This document shows, in pieces, positions 17,109 through 25,420 of a stretch of DNA of 32,486 nt. The translations under genes and the position numbers were made by a program. Each line of letters starts with the position of its first letter. Position 1 is the stretch's first letter. The notes beneath the pieces were generated by a model. It made no database searches and was not told the origin of the DNA. It saw only the letters and a program-made list of their open reading frames with translations. This DNA comes from an uncultured Lachnospiraceae bacterium (GTDB lineage Bacteria; Bacillota; Clostridia; Lachnospirales; Lachnospiraceae), in assembly GCA_910583965.1 (NCBI GenBank), contig CAJUAE010000035.1, positions 1 to 32,486 of the forward strand, written 5' to 3'.

Positions 17109-18050
17109 ATGGAGATGGAATTTAAGCACACATCTGTATTGCTTGAAGATACAATCAAAGCACTGGAGATCAAACCTGATGGCGTTTATCTGGACGGTAC
17201 GCTTGGGGGCGGAGGACATGCCTTTGAGGTGTGTAGCAGATTAGGGGATAAAGGACACTTTTATGGAATAGATCAAGATGAGGCAGCCATAGAAGCGGCC
17301 AGCAAAAGACTAGAGAAATTTAAGGAAAAAGTTACGATTTTTAGAGATAATTACTGTAATGCAGGAGAGTTACTTAAGGAAAGCGGAGTAAAGTATGTGG
17401 ATGGCATAATTCTCGATTTGGGTGTGTCATCGTATCAGCTGGACGCGGTGGAACGTGGGTTTACCTACAAGCAAGATACCCCTCTGGATATGCGCATGGA
17501 TCAGCGGCAGAAATTGACAGCGAGAGATATCGTCAATGATTATGAGGAACAAGCGTTATATCAAGTTATTAAAAATTACGGAGAAGATCAATTTGCAAAA
17601 AATATTGCAAAACATATTGTTCAGGCGAGGAAACACAAGCCTATAGAGACAACGTTTGAGTTAAATGAAATTATTAAGGCGGCGATTCCAGCAAAGATGC
17701 GCATCTCAGGAGGACATCCTTCCAAAAGAACCTTTCAGGCGCTTCGCATAGAATGTAACCGTGAGCTGGAGGTGCTCAAGGAATCTCTGGACAGTATGAT
17801 TCATCTGTTAAATTCACAGGGGAGACTGTGTATTATTACATTTCATTCATTGGAAGATCGGATTGTAAAAAATTTTTTTAGAGAAATGGAAAATCCGTGT
17901 ACATGTCCGCCAGAATTTCCAGTGTGTGTCTGTGGAAAAATTCCTTATGGGAAGGTGATATCACGTAAGCCAACTTTGCCTTCGTCGGAAGAAATAGAGG
18001 CGAACCCGCGTTCAAAGAGTGCAAAGCTCAGAGTTTTTGAGCGGATTTAA
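17109..18050 (+). CDS. rsmH: 16S rRNA (cytosine(1402)-N(4))-methyltransferase
   Basis: The 313-residue SAM-dependent methyltransferase (formerly MraW) modifies C1402 in the ribosomal decoding centre. Motifs seen: HTSVLLEDTIKAL, the SAM loop YLDGTLGGGGH, DGIILDLGVSSYQLD, and the C-terminal FHSLEDRIVKNFF and NPRSKSAKLRV. AGAAAGGA (17093-17100) lies 8 nt before the ATG; a second in-frame ATG at 17115 is possible. Its place right after mraZ is conserved across bacteria. Confidence 0.97.
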   Translation: MEMEFKHTSVLLEDTIKALEIKPDGVYLDGTLGGGGHAFEVCSRLGDKGHFYGIDQDEAAIEAASKRLEKFKEKVTIFRDNYCNAGELLKESGVKYVDGIILDLGVSSYQLDAVERGFTYKQDTPLDMRMDQRQKLTARDIVNDYEEQALYQVIKNYGEDQFAKNIAKHIVQARKHKPIETTFELNEIIKAAIPAKMRISGGHPSKRTFQALRIECNRELEVLKESLDSMIHLLNSQGRLCIITFHSLEDRIVKNFFREMENPCTCPPEFPVCVCGKIPYGKVISRKPTLPSSEEIEANPRSKSAKLRVFERI

Positions 18051-18082
18051 GGAACTGTTAAGAAATAATTTTTTAATAGTCC
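18051..18082 (+). other. Intercistronic stem-loop between rsmH and ftsL
   Basis: ACTGTTAA (18054-18061) pairs with TTAATAGT (18073-18080) with one G-U, extended by GG/CC across a bulged A. It ends 2 nt before the ftsL ribosome binding site and has no following U tract. It may stabilise mRNA or limit ftsL translation. Confidence 0.4.
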
Positions 18083-18095
18083 CTAAGGAAAGGAT

Positions 18096-18614
18096 ATGTT
18101 TAGAATGAGACATGCCAATTCAACAAGGACAAGACAAAGCACAGGCAGTCAGAGCAGAACGCGAAATTCCAATAAAAGTTATAGTTATGTAGAAGGAAGT
18201 GCAGTTAGAAAACTGCAAACTGCTCCTGCTAGACGGGAAAAGAAAAGACCAGTTTCCCACGCACAGTCTGCACGTCGAACCAAAATAAAAGCTGTTCCAA
18301 TGAACAAAGGCTATATTGCAGTAGCGGCAGTGGCGTTTGTGATAGTTTGTGTGGTACTTATAGGTTATGTAAAGCTGCAATCGGATATAACGAATCATAT
18401 TACAAGTATTTCTAAACTTGAGAGTCAACTAAATGAAATGCGTCTTGCAAATGATGAGACTTACACAAAAATTATGAGTAGTATTGACTTAGAGGAAATC
18501 AAGCGTATTGCAGTCAATGAGCTTGGAATGAAATATGCGAAAGAGGGACAGGTTGTCGAGTACACTGGTGAGGGAAATGATTATGTGCGTCAGTATGGGG
18601 CATTACCCGAGTAA
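18096..18614 (+). CDS. ftsL: FtsL/DivIC-like division protein
   Basis: This is a 172-residue bitopic membrane protein. A long basic, Ser/Arg/Lys-rich cytoplasmic tail (about 1-70) leads to one transmembrane helix (about 72-92) and an extracytoplasmic coiled-coil stretch (about 93-135, KLESQLNEMRLANDE). The short C-terminus has the DLEEIKRIAVNELGMKYAKEGQVVEY pattern typical of FtsL/DivIC. These proteins join DivIB and the class B PBP in the divisome. Sequence similarity in this family is weak, so position between rsmH and the PBP gene supports the call. Two starts are possible: 18096 after AAGGAA (18085-18090), and 18105. The cytoplasmic tail is longer than in B. subtilis FtsL. Confidence 0.85.
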   Translation: MFRMRHANSTRTRQSTGSQSRTRNSNKSYSYVEGSAVRKLQTAPARREKKRPVSHAQSARRTKIKAVPMNKGYIAVAAVAFVIVCVVLIGYVKLQSDITNHITSISKLESQLNEMRLANDETYTKIMSSIDLEEIKRIAVNELGMKYAKEGQVVEYTGEGNDYVRQYGALPE

Positions 18615-18639
18615 AATACGATAAGTGCAGGTGAATTTG

Positions 18640-20835
18640 ATGGCAGAGAGACGTAGAAATCAAAGAGTCAGCACAAGAGCCGACAGAAAAAGGAGACGGA
18701 GACACAGAGCAAGTTTAAACAAAGTGAAATCAATGAAGCTGGCAGTGATGATGATGATCATACTGCTGGCTTTTGCGGGATTGGGGGGACGTTTGTATGT
18801 GCTTGCTCGAGATAATCAGAATGCATATCAAAAGAAGATTTTATCACAACAACGCTATGATTCTAAGACACTGCCCTTTAAACGGGGAAGCATCCTTGAT
18901 GCGAACGGAACAATCCTTGCGGCAAGTGAGAAAGTGTACAATGTAATTCTTGACTGTAAAGTTATGCTTGATGATGCGCTGAATGAGGAACCTACATTGA
19001 ATGCGCTTTCGGAGTGTTTTGGACTTAATTTGTCGGATTTAAAAAAGTTTGTAAAAGAAAATCCCAACTCACAGTATCGCGTGCTTAAGAAAAGAATTAC
19101 CTATGATGAGATGAGTCCTTTTTTGGAGCGGAAAAATACACACAATGAAGAAGCCTCCAAAAGAAAGGGAGACGAGAAGATGGGTATGATTAATGGTGTG
19201 TGGTTTGAGGAGGAATATATTAGACGCTATCCTAATAAGACACTTGCTTGTGATGTGATTGGTTTTACGGGGACAGACAATAATGGTACATTCGGCTTAG
19301 AAGAATACTATAATGATACGCTTAATGGAACGAATGGGAGAGAGTATGGATATCTCAATGATGATTCAACATTAGAACGTACTACAGTGCCAGCAGTGGA
19401 TGGGAGTACCCTTGTGACTACTATTGATGCGAATATTCAAGCTATTTGCGAGAAATATATTAAGCAGTTTAACGAGGAACATTTAAATGAAGCAAGAGAA
19501 GGGTCTGGCGCCTACAATATTGCTGTGATTATTCAGGATTGCACAAACGGTGATATTAAGTCAATGGCGACTTATCCAGACTTTGATCTGAATAATCCAA
19601 GAGACATATCTGCTTATTACACAGAACAAGAGATTGCAGAATTGGAGTCAGACCAAGAAGCATATTATAAAGTGTTAAATGCATTATGGCGTAATTTTTG
19701 TATATCGGATACTTATGAGCCAGGGTCTACAGCGAAGGCAATTACGCTGGCTACGGGAATTGAGACGGGGAGGATTCTTGGAAATGAATCGTACTTGTGT
19801 GGCGGTGTGTTAAATGTGGGGGGGCATGATATTCGCTGTAATGTCCGTTCTGGTCATGGGACCTTAGGTGTTAGTGGTGCTTTGGAACAGTCCTGCAATG
19901 TGGCGTTTATGAAAATGGGAGAGGCAATCGGTAAGAAACTGCTGTTGCAGTTTGAACAGATTTTTAATATTGGTTTAAAGACAAATATTGATCTTGCTGG
20001 TGAAGCGATAACAGCATCAGTAGTGTTTAATGAAAATACTATGAATACTTCAGAACTTGCGACGGCTTCTTTTGGACAAGGATATAATGTCACAATGATT
20101 GAGATGATTACAGCATTTTCTTCTATTGTCAATGGGGGATATTACTATGAACCACATGTGGTCAGTAAGATTACAAATTCCAATGGTGATACAATCAAAA
20201 ATATTGAACCAAGAATACTAAAACAGACAATATCAGCAACGACTTCCGAGCAGATGCGTCAATATCTGTACGCTTCGGTTGCACAGGGAACAGGACGGTC
20301 TGCGCGTCCAGCGGGATATGCAATAGGCGGTAAGACAGGAACTGCAGAGATGGTTCCACGTGATCATACGAATTATGTTGTTTCTTTTATTGGATTTGCT
20401 CCGGCAGATGATCCTCAGATTGCAATCTATTGTGTAGTGGATCGGCCAAATGTGGCAGACCAGCCACATGCGACATACGCGACAGGAATTGTTAGAAATA
20501 TTTTGACAGAGGTGCTTCCGTATCTTCACATTGCTAAGACAGAGGAGATGACTATCGCAGAACAGGAGGAGATTGACAGGCTTCTTGGAGGTGTAGTGCA
20601 AGAGGAAACTCCACAAGACGAAGATGGCAATACTCCTGAAGGAGAACAGGCACCAAATGAAGGGAACAATAGTCCATCTGGAGAAGAAAGTGGTGGTACA
20701 CCTGCCTATGTGGTTGATCCTGATACAGGAGAGCTGGTTAATCCGATCACCGGGGAAAAGGCGCAGATGGACTACAATATAGAGGGGGAGGATGACAGTT
20801 CAGGAGGTGGAGGAGGTAGTCCTCCTCAGAACTGA
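18640..20835 (+). CDS. ftsI: Class B penicillin-binding protein, division transpeptidase (FtsI/PBP2B-like)
   Basis: The 731-residue protein has an Arg-rich cytoplasmic head, one membrane anchor (about residues 32-52), a PBP dimer domain (from FKRGSILDANG), and a transpeptidase domain with S363-T-A-K366, S418-C-N420 and K565-T-G567 intact. It cross-links septal peptidoglycan with its SEDS partner FtsW. After the transpeptidase domain comes a tail of about 100 residues, acidic and Gly/Pro/Ser-rich, ending in a run of Gly; there is no PASTA repeat. I chose ATG 18640, with AGGTG (18629-18633) 6 nt upstream, over an in-frame GTG at 18625 that lacks a site. Which PBP serves vegetative division is inferred from position and from the neighbouring SpoVD-like copy. 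Confidence 0.92.
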   Translation: MAERRRNQRVSTRADRKRRRRHRASLNKVKSMKLAVMMMIILLAFAGLGGRLYVLARDNQNAYQKKILSQQRYDSKTLPFKRGSILDANGTILAASEKVYNVILDCKVMLDDALNEEPTLNALSECFGLNLSDLKKFVKENPNSQYRVLKKRITYDEMSPFLERKNTHNEEASKRKGDEKMGMINGVWFEEEYIRRYPNKTLACDVIGFTGTDNNGTFGLEEYYNDTLNGTNGREYGYLNDDSTLERTTVPAVDGSTLVTTIDANIQAICEKYIKQFNEEHLNEAREGSGAYNIAVIIQDCTNGDIKSMATYPDFDLNNPRDISAYYTEQEIAELESDQEAYYKVLNALWRNFCISDTYEPGSTAKAITLATGIETGRILGNESYLCGGVLNVGGHDIRCNVRSGHGTLGVSGALEQSCNVAFMKMGEAIGKKLLLQFEQIFNIGLKTNIDLAGEAITASVVFNENTMNTSELATASFGQGYNVTMIEMITAFSSIVNGGYYYEPHVVSKITNSNGDTIKNIEPRILKQTISATTSEQMRQYLYASVAQGTGRSARPAGYAIGGKTGTAEMVPRDHTNYVVSFIGFAPADDPQIAIYCVVDRPNVADQPHATYATGIVRNILTEVLPYLHIAKTEEMTIAEQEEIDRLLGGVVQEETPQDEDGNTPEGEQAPNEGNNSPSGEESGGTPAYVVDPDTGELVNPITGEKAQMDYNIEGEDDSSGGGGGSPPQN

Positions 20836-20849
20836 GCGGATTTGTTTTA

Positions 20850-20878
20850 ACATATATAGAACGCTATATTCATAAAAT
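20850..20878 (+). promoter_or_regulatory. Candidate SigE-dependent promoter of the spoVD-like gene
   Basis: ACATATA (20850-20856), 14 bp, then CATAAAAT (20871-20878) resembles the B. subtilis SigE consensus (kmATATT, 14-15 bp, CATACAMT), with 5/7 and 7/8 matches. It leaves a short leader to the AGAGG site at 20907-20911. In B. subtilis spoVD is transcribed by SigE. AT-rich composition makes chance matches possible. Confidence 0.5.
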
Positions 20879-20916
20879 AGTAGTAATATAAAAATTTTAT
20901 GATTGTAGAGGTAAGA

Positions 20917-22671
20917 ATGACGAGTCAGAACAGTACAGGAAGACGGAATATGACCATACAGAAAAAAAAGACTTTTGTACTGTGTGTTGTGTCTGTAGTG
21001 ACACTTTTGTTGCTTGGTGTGCGTGTAGGATATCTGATGTTAATGTGCTCAGATTATTACACGGCACGTGCTACTGATTTGCATGAGCGGGAACGCGATA
21101 TTAAAGCTGCAAGGGGAAGAATTATTGACGCGACAGGAACTGTCTTAGCAGACAATAAGACTGTCTGTACGATATCTGTGATTCATAGTCAAATTCAAGA
21201 GCCAGAACAGGTAATTGATATGTTGTGTCGTGAATTAGGGCTTTCTGAGGAGTATGTGCGTAAGCGTGTAGAGAAATACAGCGCCAGAGAGCGTATCAAA
21301 AGCAATGTGGAGAAAGAAGTCGGGGATAGGATACGAAATTATGATATGGCAGGAGTGAAAGTGGATGAAGACTACAAGCGGTATTATCCATATGATACTT
21401 TGGCATCTAAGGTGTTAGGTTTTACTGGGGGAGATAATCAGGGCATTATTGGTTTGGAAGTAACTTATGAGAAGTATTTGACAGGTAAAAAAGGACAGAT
21501 TCTTACATTGACAGACGCTCGAGGAATTGAGCTTGATGGTATGGGAGAGCGAAGAAAAGAACCCATTGCAGGCAAGGATCTTTATATCAGTCTCGATGTG
21601 AATATTCAAAAATATGCGGAACAACTTGCAAAGCAAGCATATGAGACAAAGCAGGCAGCAGGAGTATCTATTATTGTGATGAATGTCAACAATGGCGAGA
21701 TTCTTGCGATGGTGGATATACCGGAATTTCACTTAAACGAGCCATATACATTAATAGAGGAGTTTCAAATACAGCAAGAGACTACCAAGGAAAGCACACA
21801 AGATTTGTTAAATAAAATGTGGAGAAATGGCTGTATTAATGACACTTATGAACCAGGGTCTACATTTAAAATTATCACGGCAGCGGCAGGACTAGAAAGT
21901 GGTGCAGTTCGTCTGGAAGATAATTTCTCCTGTCCGGGATTTATTGTTGTAGATGACCGGAAAATTCGTTGTCATAAGGTTGCTGGACATGGCGCAGAAG
22001 ATTTTACGCATGCGGTTATGAACTCCTGTAATCCAGTATTTATTGCGGTAGGATTAAGAATTGGCATAGAGCGTTATTATGAGTATTTTACAAAATTTGG
22101 CTTGAAACAAAAGACAGGAATTGACCTGCCAGGGGAGGCAGGAACGATTATGCATCAGTTGGATAAAATTGGTAATGTGGAACTTGCAACAATTTCATTC
22201 GGGCAGTCTTTTCAGATTACGCCAGTGCGGTTGATGACGACAGTGGCAGGATTGATTAATGGCGGAAATTTGGTGACGCCCCATTTTGGGGTTAAGGCAA
22301 TAAATGCAGATGGCACATCTGTTGATGAGTTCACATATCCAATATCAGAAGGGATTTTGTCAACAGAGACAACTGAAAAATTGAAATATGTTTTGGAGCA
22401 GGTTGTGGAGAATGGCGGCGGTAAAAATGGTTATGTAGAAGGATTTCGGATAGGCGGAAAAACGGCTACAAGTCAGACGCTTCCGCGAGGAAGTGGAAGA
22501 TATATCGCTTCTTTTCTGGGATTTGCACCAGCAGATAATCCAAAAGTTATGGCGCTTGCCATCATTGACACGCCACAAGGAACTTATTATGGAGGGCAGA
22601 TAGCAGCGCCAGTTGTGCGCCAATTGTTTGAAAATATTCTTCCATATCTTGACGAGATTGGTTATCAATAG
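20917..22671 (+). CDS. spoVD: Class B penicillin-binding protein, SpoVD-like (sporulation)
   Basis: The 584-residue protein has one N-terminal membrane helix (about residues 17-40), a PBP dimer domain (RGRIIDATGTVLADN), and a transpeptidase domain with S315-T-F-K318 and S370-C-N372. The third motif reads K515-T-A517 (GGKTATSQ) in place of the usual KTG. SpoVD in B. subtilis makes spore cortex with the SEDS protein SpoVE. The protein ends soon after the transpeptidase domain and has no PASTA domain, unlike B. subtilis SpoVD. I chose ATG 20917, with AGAGG (20907-20911) 5 nt upstream, over an ATG at 20899 without a site. A second division PBP is the alternative; the SigE-like promoter and tandem position favour SpoVD. 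Confidence 0.82.
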   Translation: MTSQNSTGRRNMTIQKKKTFVLCVVSVVTLLLLGVRVGYLMLMCSDYYTARATDLHERERDIKAARGRIIDATGTVLADNKTVCTISVIHSQIQEPEQVIDMLCRELGLSEEYVRKRVEKYSARERIKSNVEKEVGDRIRNYDMAGVKVDEDYKRYYPYDTLASKVLGFTGGDNQGIIGLEVTYEKYLTGKKGQILTLTDARGIELDGMGERRKEPIAGKDLYISLDVNIQKYAEQLAKQAYETKQAAGVSIIVMNVNNGEILAMVDIPEFHLNEPYTLIEEFQIQQETTKESTQDLLNKMWRNGCINDTYEPGSTFKIITAAAGLESGAVRLEDNFSCPGFIVVDDRKIRCHKVAGHGAEDFTHAVMNSCNPVFIAVGLRIGIERYYEYFTKFGLKQKTGIDLPGEAGTIMHQLDKIGNVELATISFGQSFQITPVRLMTTVAGLINGGNLVTPHFGVKAINADGTSVDEFTYPISEGILSTETTEKLKYVLEQVVENGGGKNGYVEGFRIGGKTATSQTLPRGSGRYIASFLGFAPADNPKVMALAIIDTPQGTYYGGQIAAPVVRQLFENILPYLDEIGYQ

Positions 22672-22690
22672 AATATATGTTTGCTATAAT
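22662..22690 (+). promoter_or_regulatory. Internal promoter for murD (extended -10)
   Basis: TTATCA (22662-22667), 17 bp, TATAAT (22685-22690), with TGC directly before the -10 forming an extended -10. The -35 lies inside the last codons of the spoVD-like gene and the -10 in the 43-bp gap before murD. It would keep murD-ftsW expressed independently of the upstream genes. Confidence 0.6.
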
Positions 22691-22714
22691 AAGGGAAGGG
22701 TTGAAGAAGGAATT

Positions 22715-24100
22715 ATGATTGAGATTAGAAATAGACGTGTGATAGTAGTCGGAACTGGAAAAAGTGGCATTGGTTCTGCTGTGCTGCTTGAGAAAAACGG
22801 TGCATTGCCAGTTTTATATGATGGAAATGAAAAGACAGATATCAAGTCAGTGAAGGCTCTGATGCAAGAACGTCTGGGACATGACACGCAGGCAGAGTTT
22901 TATATTGGAACTTTTCCAGACAAAATTATAGATGGTGTGGAACTAGCAGTGCTAAGTCCAGGCGTTCCTGTTGATGCGGATTTTGTGATGTATATGAAGA
23001 CGCGAGGAATCCATATCTGGGGAGAGATTGAACTTGCTTATCACTATGCAAAGGGCAGAGTGCTTGCAATTACAGGAACGAATGGAAAGACAACAACAAC
23101 ATCATTGGTAGGACAGATTATGCAAGAGTACTATAATGATGCCTATATTGTAGGCAATATTGGAAATCCATACACGGAAGCAGCGCCGTTTATGTGTGAG
23201 GATACAATATCGGTTGCAGAAATATCGAGTTTTCAGCTTGAGACTATTGAAGATTTCCACCCACAAGTATCGGCAATTTTAAATATTACTCCAGATCATT
23301 TAAATCGTCATCACACAATGGAAAATTATGTGTTGGCAAAAGAAGCAGTGACACGAAATCAGACGAAATCGGATTTTTGTATTCTGAATTATGAGAATGA
23401 ATATACTAGAAAATTTGGAGAGAGATGTCCAGCGAAAGTAATCTATTTTTCATCAGCACAAAAATTAGAAAATGGTCTTTATTGTCAAGGAGAGGAAATT
23501 TATCTAGCTACGAATGGCACAGTAAAGCGTCTTTTGAATGTAAAGACAGATATGAATCTGGTGGGGATTTGCAATATTGAAAATGTAATGGCAGCAATTG
23601 GAATTAGTATGTGTGCAGGTGTTCCAATGGAAAATATTTTGGATACCATTCGCCGGTTTGTTGCAGTGGAGCATCGAATTGAATATGTTGCGACTAAGAA
23701 AGGAGTCAAATATTACAATGATTCTAAGGCAACGAACACAGACGCAGCAATACAGGGAATCAAGGCGATGGATAGACCAACAATTCTGATTGGAGGCGGC
23801 TATGACAAAGACAGTACTTATGACAATTGGATATACTCTTTTGAGGGAAAAGTGAAGAAACTGGTTTTGATTGGACAGACGCGGGAGAAAATAGCGGACT
23901 GTGCAGTGAAATGTGGATTTTTAAAGGAGGATATTCTTTTTGCGGATACTTTTGTGGAGGCATTGGAAATTTGTGTGCGGGAGGCTGTGGCTGGAGATGC
24001 AGTACTTTTGTCACCTGCCTGTGCAAGCTGGGGAATGTTTCCAAATTATGAAGTGCGTGGCAGACAATTCAAGGAGTATGTAAATCGTCTGGAGGAGTGA
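22715..24100 (+). CDS. murD: UDP-N-acetylmuramoyl-L-alanine--D-glutamate ligase
   Basis: The 461-residue cytoplasmic Mur ligase adds D-Glu to UDP-MurNAc-L-Ala. The N-terminal UDP-binding fold starts VIVVGTGKSG, the ATP loop is ITGTNGKTTT (K125), and the central domain has AEISSFQLE and NITPDHLNRH. The C-terminal domain has EHRIEYV and YYNDSKATNTDA with the conserved Lys and Asp. AAGG (22707-22710) precedes the chosen ATG by 4 nt; upstream in-frame codons overlap the spoVD-like gene and do not match the family. ftsW starts 4 nt after the stop, indicating coupling. Confidence 0.96.
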   Translation: MIEIRNRRVIVVGTGKSGIGSAVLLEKNGALPVLYDGNEKTDIKSVKALMQERLGHDTQAEFYIGTFPDKIIDGVELAVLSPGVPVDADFVMYMKTRGIHIWGEIELAYHYAKGRVLAITGTNGKTTTTSLVGQIMQEYYNDAYIVGNIGNPYTEAAPFMCEDTISVAEISSFQLETIEDFHPQVSAILNITPDHLNRHHTMENYVLAKEAVTRNQTKSDFCILNYENEYTRKFGERCPAKVIYFSSAQKLENGLYCQGEEIYLATNGTVKRLLNVKTDMNLVGICNIENVMAAIGISMCAGVPMENILDTIRRFVAVEHRIEYVATKKGVKYYNDSKATNTDAAIQGIKAMDRPTILIGGGYDKDSTYDNWIYSFEGKVKKLVLIGQTREKIADCAVKCGFLKEDILFADTFVEALEICVREAVAGDAVLLSPACASWGMFPNYEVRGRQFKEYVNRLEE

Positions 24101-24104
24101 TAAT

Positions 24105-25256
24105 GTGGCAAGACAAACAGTTAAATTCCGCAGCAGTAAACATAATATGGACTATGTACTGCTGACAGTGGTATTATTTTTGGTCGGCTTTGGTCTGCTG
24201 ATGATTTATTCTGTCAGTTCTTATGAGGCGGGAGTAGAACGCGGAAATTCAGCTTTTTTTCTACAAAATCAGGCACAAAATACAGTTGTTGGTTTTATTG
24301 CTCTGTTTATTATGATTAAGTTTCCTTATAAAACACTTCAGAAAATGGATGTTATGGCAATTGTTGTCTCTGCAATATTGATTATATTGGTCAAATCACC
24401 AATTGGTGTCGTCAGAAATGGTGCAAGTCGATGGATTAATGTGGGAATCACTACTTTTCAGCCTGCGGAGGTTGCAAAGATTGGCGTTATCATCTATTTG
24501 GCAAGTATTATCCAGCGGTTAGAGAGTCTTGGAAGAAATGTAATTAGGACACCAAAAGGACTTGCGGTTATCTTGGTGCCGCCCACGATAATAGCAGGTC
24601 TTGTCTATGCATTGACCAATAATTTAAGCTCGGCAATTATTATTATGGGAATTGCAGTTGCTATGCTTTTTGTGGCAGTACCAGATTATAAATGGTTTGT
24701 CGCAATTGGCGTAACTGGTATTGCGATGGTAACAGCAATTGTCATGTATGTGTCTAGTGCAGATGCATCGGATTCTAACTTCCGTCTAGCACGTGTCAAA
24801 GCGTGGCTTGAACCGGAAGCTTTCAGCACAGATAAGGCATTTCAGACATTACAGGCACTGTATGCAATTGGCTCAGGCGGTATCTGGGGAAAAGGGTTGG
24901 GGCAGAGTATGCAAAAGAGAGGCTTCCTGCCAGAAGCCCAGAATGATATGATTTTCTCTATCATTTGTGAAGAATTGGGACTGTTTGGGGCATTGGCAAT
25001 TATTTTGTTGTTTATAGTGCTTATCTGGAGTTGTATGGTAATTGCGAACAAAACTGTAGATCGTTTTGGAGCACTTTTGGTCGTTGGAGTGATGGCGCAT
25101 TATGCGATACAAGTAATATTAAATATTGCGGTTGTGACGAATACGATACCTAATACGGGTATCACATTACCTTTTATTAGTTATGGAGGAACTTCGACTC
25201 TGTTTTTGTTAACAGAGATTGGTATTGTGTTAAACGTAAGCAAAAGTTGTCGTTAA
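24105..25256 (+). CDS. ftsW: SEDS peptidoglycan polymerase FtsW
   Basis: This 383-residue protein has about ten hydrophobic segments and belongs to the SEDS family (FtsW/RodA/SpoVE). It polymerises lipid II into glycan strands. Diagnostic sequences are FQPAEVAKIG, GSGGIWGKGLGQSMQKRGFLPEAQNDMIFSI (with the conserved Asp) and PNTGITLPFISYGGTS near the end. The start is GTG at 24105, with GGAGG (24091-24095) 9 nt upstream inside the end of murD. FtsW is inferred from the division cluster; with a SpoVD-like PBP two genes upstream, a SpoVE role or a dual role is possible. Confidence 0.92.
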   Translation: MARQTVKFRSSKHNMDYVLLTVVLFLVGFGLLMIYSVSSYEAGVERGNSAFFLQNQAQNTVVGFIALFIMIKFPYKTLQKMDVMAIVVSAILIILVKSPIGVVRNGASRWINVGITTFQPAEVAKIGVIIYLASIIQRLESLGRNVIRTPKGLAVILVPPTIIAGLVYALTNNLSSAIIIMGIAVAMLFVAVPDYKWFVAIGVTGIAMVTAIVMYVSSADASDSNFRLARVKAWLEPEAFSTDKAFQTLQALYAIGSGGIWGKGLGQSMQKRGFLPEAQNDMIFSIICEELGLFGALAIILLFIVLIWSCMVIANKTVDRFGALLVVGVMAHYAIQVILNIAVVTNTIPNTGITLPFISYGGTSTLFLLTEIGIVLNVSKSCR

Positions 25257-25357
25257 ATTACATTTCAGTTTAGCAGTATAGGACTGAGATATATCAAGCC
25301 CTAAGAAGTGGCTTCGTATGGTTTGATGTTGTTAGATTATAGATTTGTTGTGACTCA

Positions 25358-25388
25358 TTGACATTTTTATTGGTTTCTTGCATATAAT
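25358..25388 (+). promoter_or_regulatory. Probable murA promoter
   Basis: A perfect TTGACA (25358-25363) and a perfect TATAAT (25383-25388) are 19 bp apart, slightly long. A second TATAAT lies at 25400-25405, with TTGCAT (25378-25383) 16 bp upstream of it. The first pair gives a leader of about 25 nt to the ATG at 25421. Confidence 0.55.
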
Positions 25389-25420
25389 ATTATGATTGAT
25401 ATAATGATGTGGTGAAGCCT

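Noticed and set aside
18625..18639. GTG 18625 as start of the FtsI-like PBP
   Set aside because: No ribosome binding site lies before it, whereas AGGTG sits properly before ATG 18640.
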